From Deinococcus sp. YIM 134068 (GTDB lineage: Bacteria > Deinococcota > Deinococci > Deinococcales > Deinococcaceae), in contig NZ_JAZHPF010000010.1 in the NCBI RefSeq assembly GCF_036543075.1, forward strand, positions 1 to 64,000: DNA of 64,000 nucleotides. The letters run 5' to 3'. The notes below the pieces were generated by a model. The model was not told the DNA's origin. It made no database searches and saw only the letters and a list, made by a program, of their open reading frames with translations. Every line of letters starts with the position of its first letter. The first letter of the stretch is position 1. The translations under genes and the position numbers were made by a program. Positions 63,806-64,000 of the stretch are shown here, piece by piece.

Positions 63806-63877
63806 GCGGAGGGCCTGCCAGAGCTGGTCTTCCTGCTTCATCCGGCGCTCTGCCCTCCGGGGGACTACCCTCCGCCT
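63804..63877. other. 10-bp inverted repeat after the amidohydrolase, unassigned
   Basis: AGGCGGAGGG (63804-63813) pairs with CCCTCCGCCT (63868-63877) around 54 nt that contain a second pair, CAGAGC/GCTCTG. No T-run follows, so it is not a simple terminator. It may be a structured RNA leader for the next gene. Confidence 0.4.
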
Positions 63878-63975
63878 GAGGTGATCTTGATGACGGTGCT
63901 GCCTCTCCTTGACGTTCCCCTCCGTTCTGCCCGCGCGGCCCGGTGGCGGCGCGGCGACTCTCAAGGATGCACCGC

Positions 63976-64000
63976 ATGTTCAAGCTCGAAACCGCCAGGC
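63976..64000 (+). CDS. partial CDS at window end (unidentified)
   Basis: ATG at 63976 follows AAGGA (63963-63967) by 8 nt and starts MFKLETAR before the window ends. Too short to identify; the start is a guess. Confidence 0.3.

Overview
This is a high-GC, gene-dense chromosomal segment that reads as a Deinococcus (Deinococcota) genome. The main grounds are: (i) about thirty genes have a TANNNT -10 hexamer 5-8 nt before the start codon, the layout of the leaderless transcripts known from this genus; (ii) an adenosylcobalamin-type (class II) ribonucleotide reductase interrupted by an intein; (iii) adjacent carotenoid genes crtB and crtI; and (iv) a trehalose synthase, a short-form HisG with HisZ, and single-copy Trp and Pro tRNAs. 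I cannot name the species. No IS element, prophage, rRNA or CRISPR array was seen.

Layout. 1-8 kb: hisZ-hisG, a PatB/MalY-type lyase divergent from mtnN, an LrgA/LrgB-like pair, a Psd-like protein without its self-cleavage serine, and a secreted cyclophilin. 8-18 kb: an Lrp regulator divergent from alanine dehydrogenase, an ABC exporter, a Uma2-fold protein divergent from an aldo/keto reductase, murA, a LysM-NlpC/P60 hydrolase and an MFS carrier. 18.3-19.7 kb: one AT-rich gene (STAS-like/GHKL ATPase/STAS-like fusion), the clearest transferred DNA. 19.7-33.7 kb: nrdJ with intein, a coiled-coil zinc ribbon protein, a second MFS carrier, nth, tRNA-Trp, a diguanylate cyclase, cutA, a DivIC-like protein, a thioesterase, a ROK kinase without its zinc cysteines, an M29 aminopeptidase and tRNA-Pro. 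34-43 kb: CHAD protein, two metallophosphoesterases, a BI-1 family protein, trehalose synthase and a Zn/Mn ABC importer. 43-53 kb: ABC-F protein, a possible SRA-fold reader, nitroreductase divergent from an HxlR regulator, a P-loop kinase, OsmC, lipase, semialdehyde dehydrogenase, crtI and crtB. 53-64 kb: methyltransferase, holin-like membrane pair, Fur family regulator, two response regulators, a YjbR protein, alaS and an amidohydrolase.

Functional themes are envelope maintenance (murA, NlpC/P60, LrgAB, DivIC-like), DNA precursor supply and repair (nrdJ, nth), oxidant and metal control (OsmC, CutA, metal importer, Fur family, HxlR/nitroreductase), carotenoid synthesis and compatible-solute metabolism.

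Intergenic DNA is unusually structured. It carries degenerate period-7 arrays (AGCNGTC, AGTCGCC, GGCAGAG and similar 'dialects') and period-8 arrays (GTCGAGRR), mostly as inverted pairs around 5-80 nt, plus four copies of a roughly 50-60 nt palindromic element. These, the near-universal TANNNT-start geometry, and the STAS/GHKL island are the most interesting signals. Starts were chosen mainly from TANNNT spacing, Shine-Dalgarno sites and family N-termini. All family calls come from reading motifs; no database search was run.
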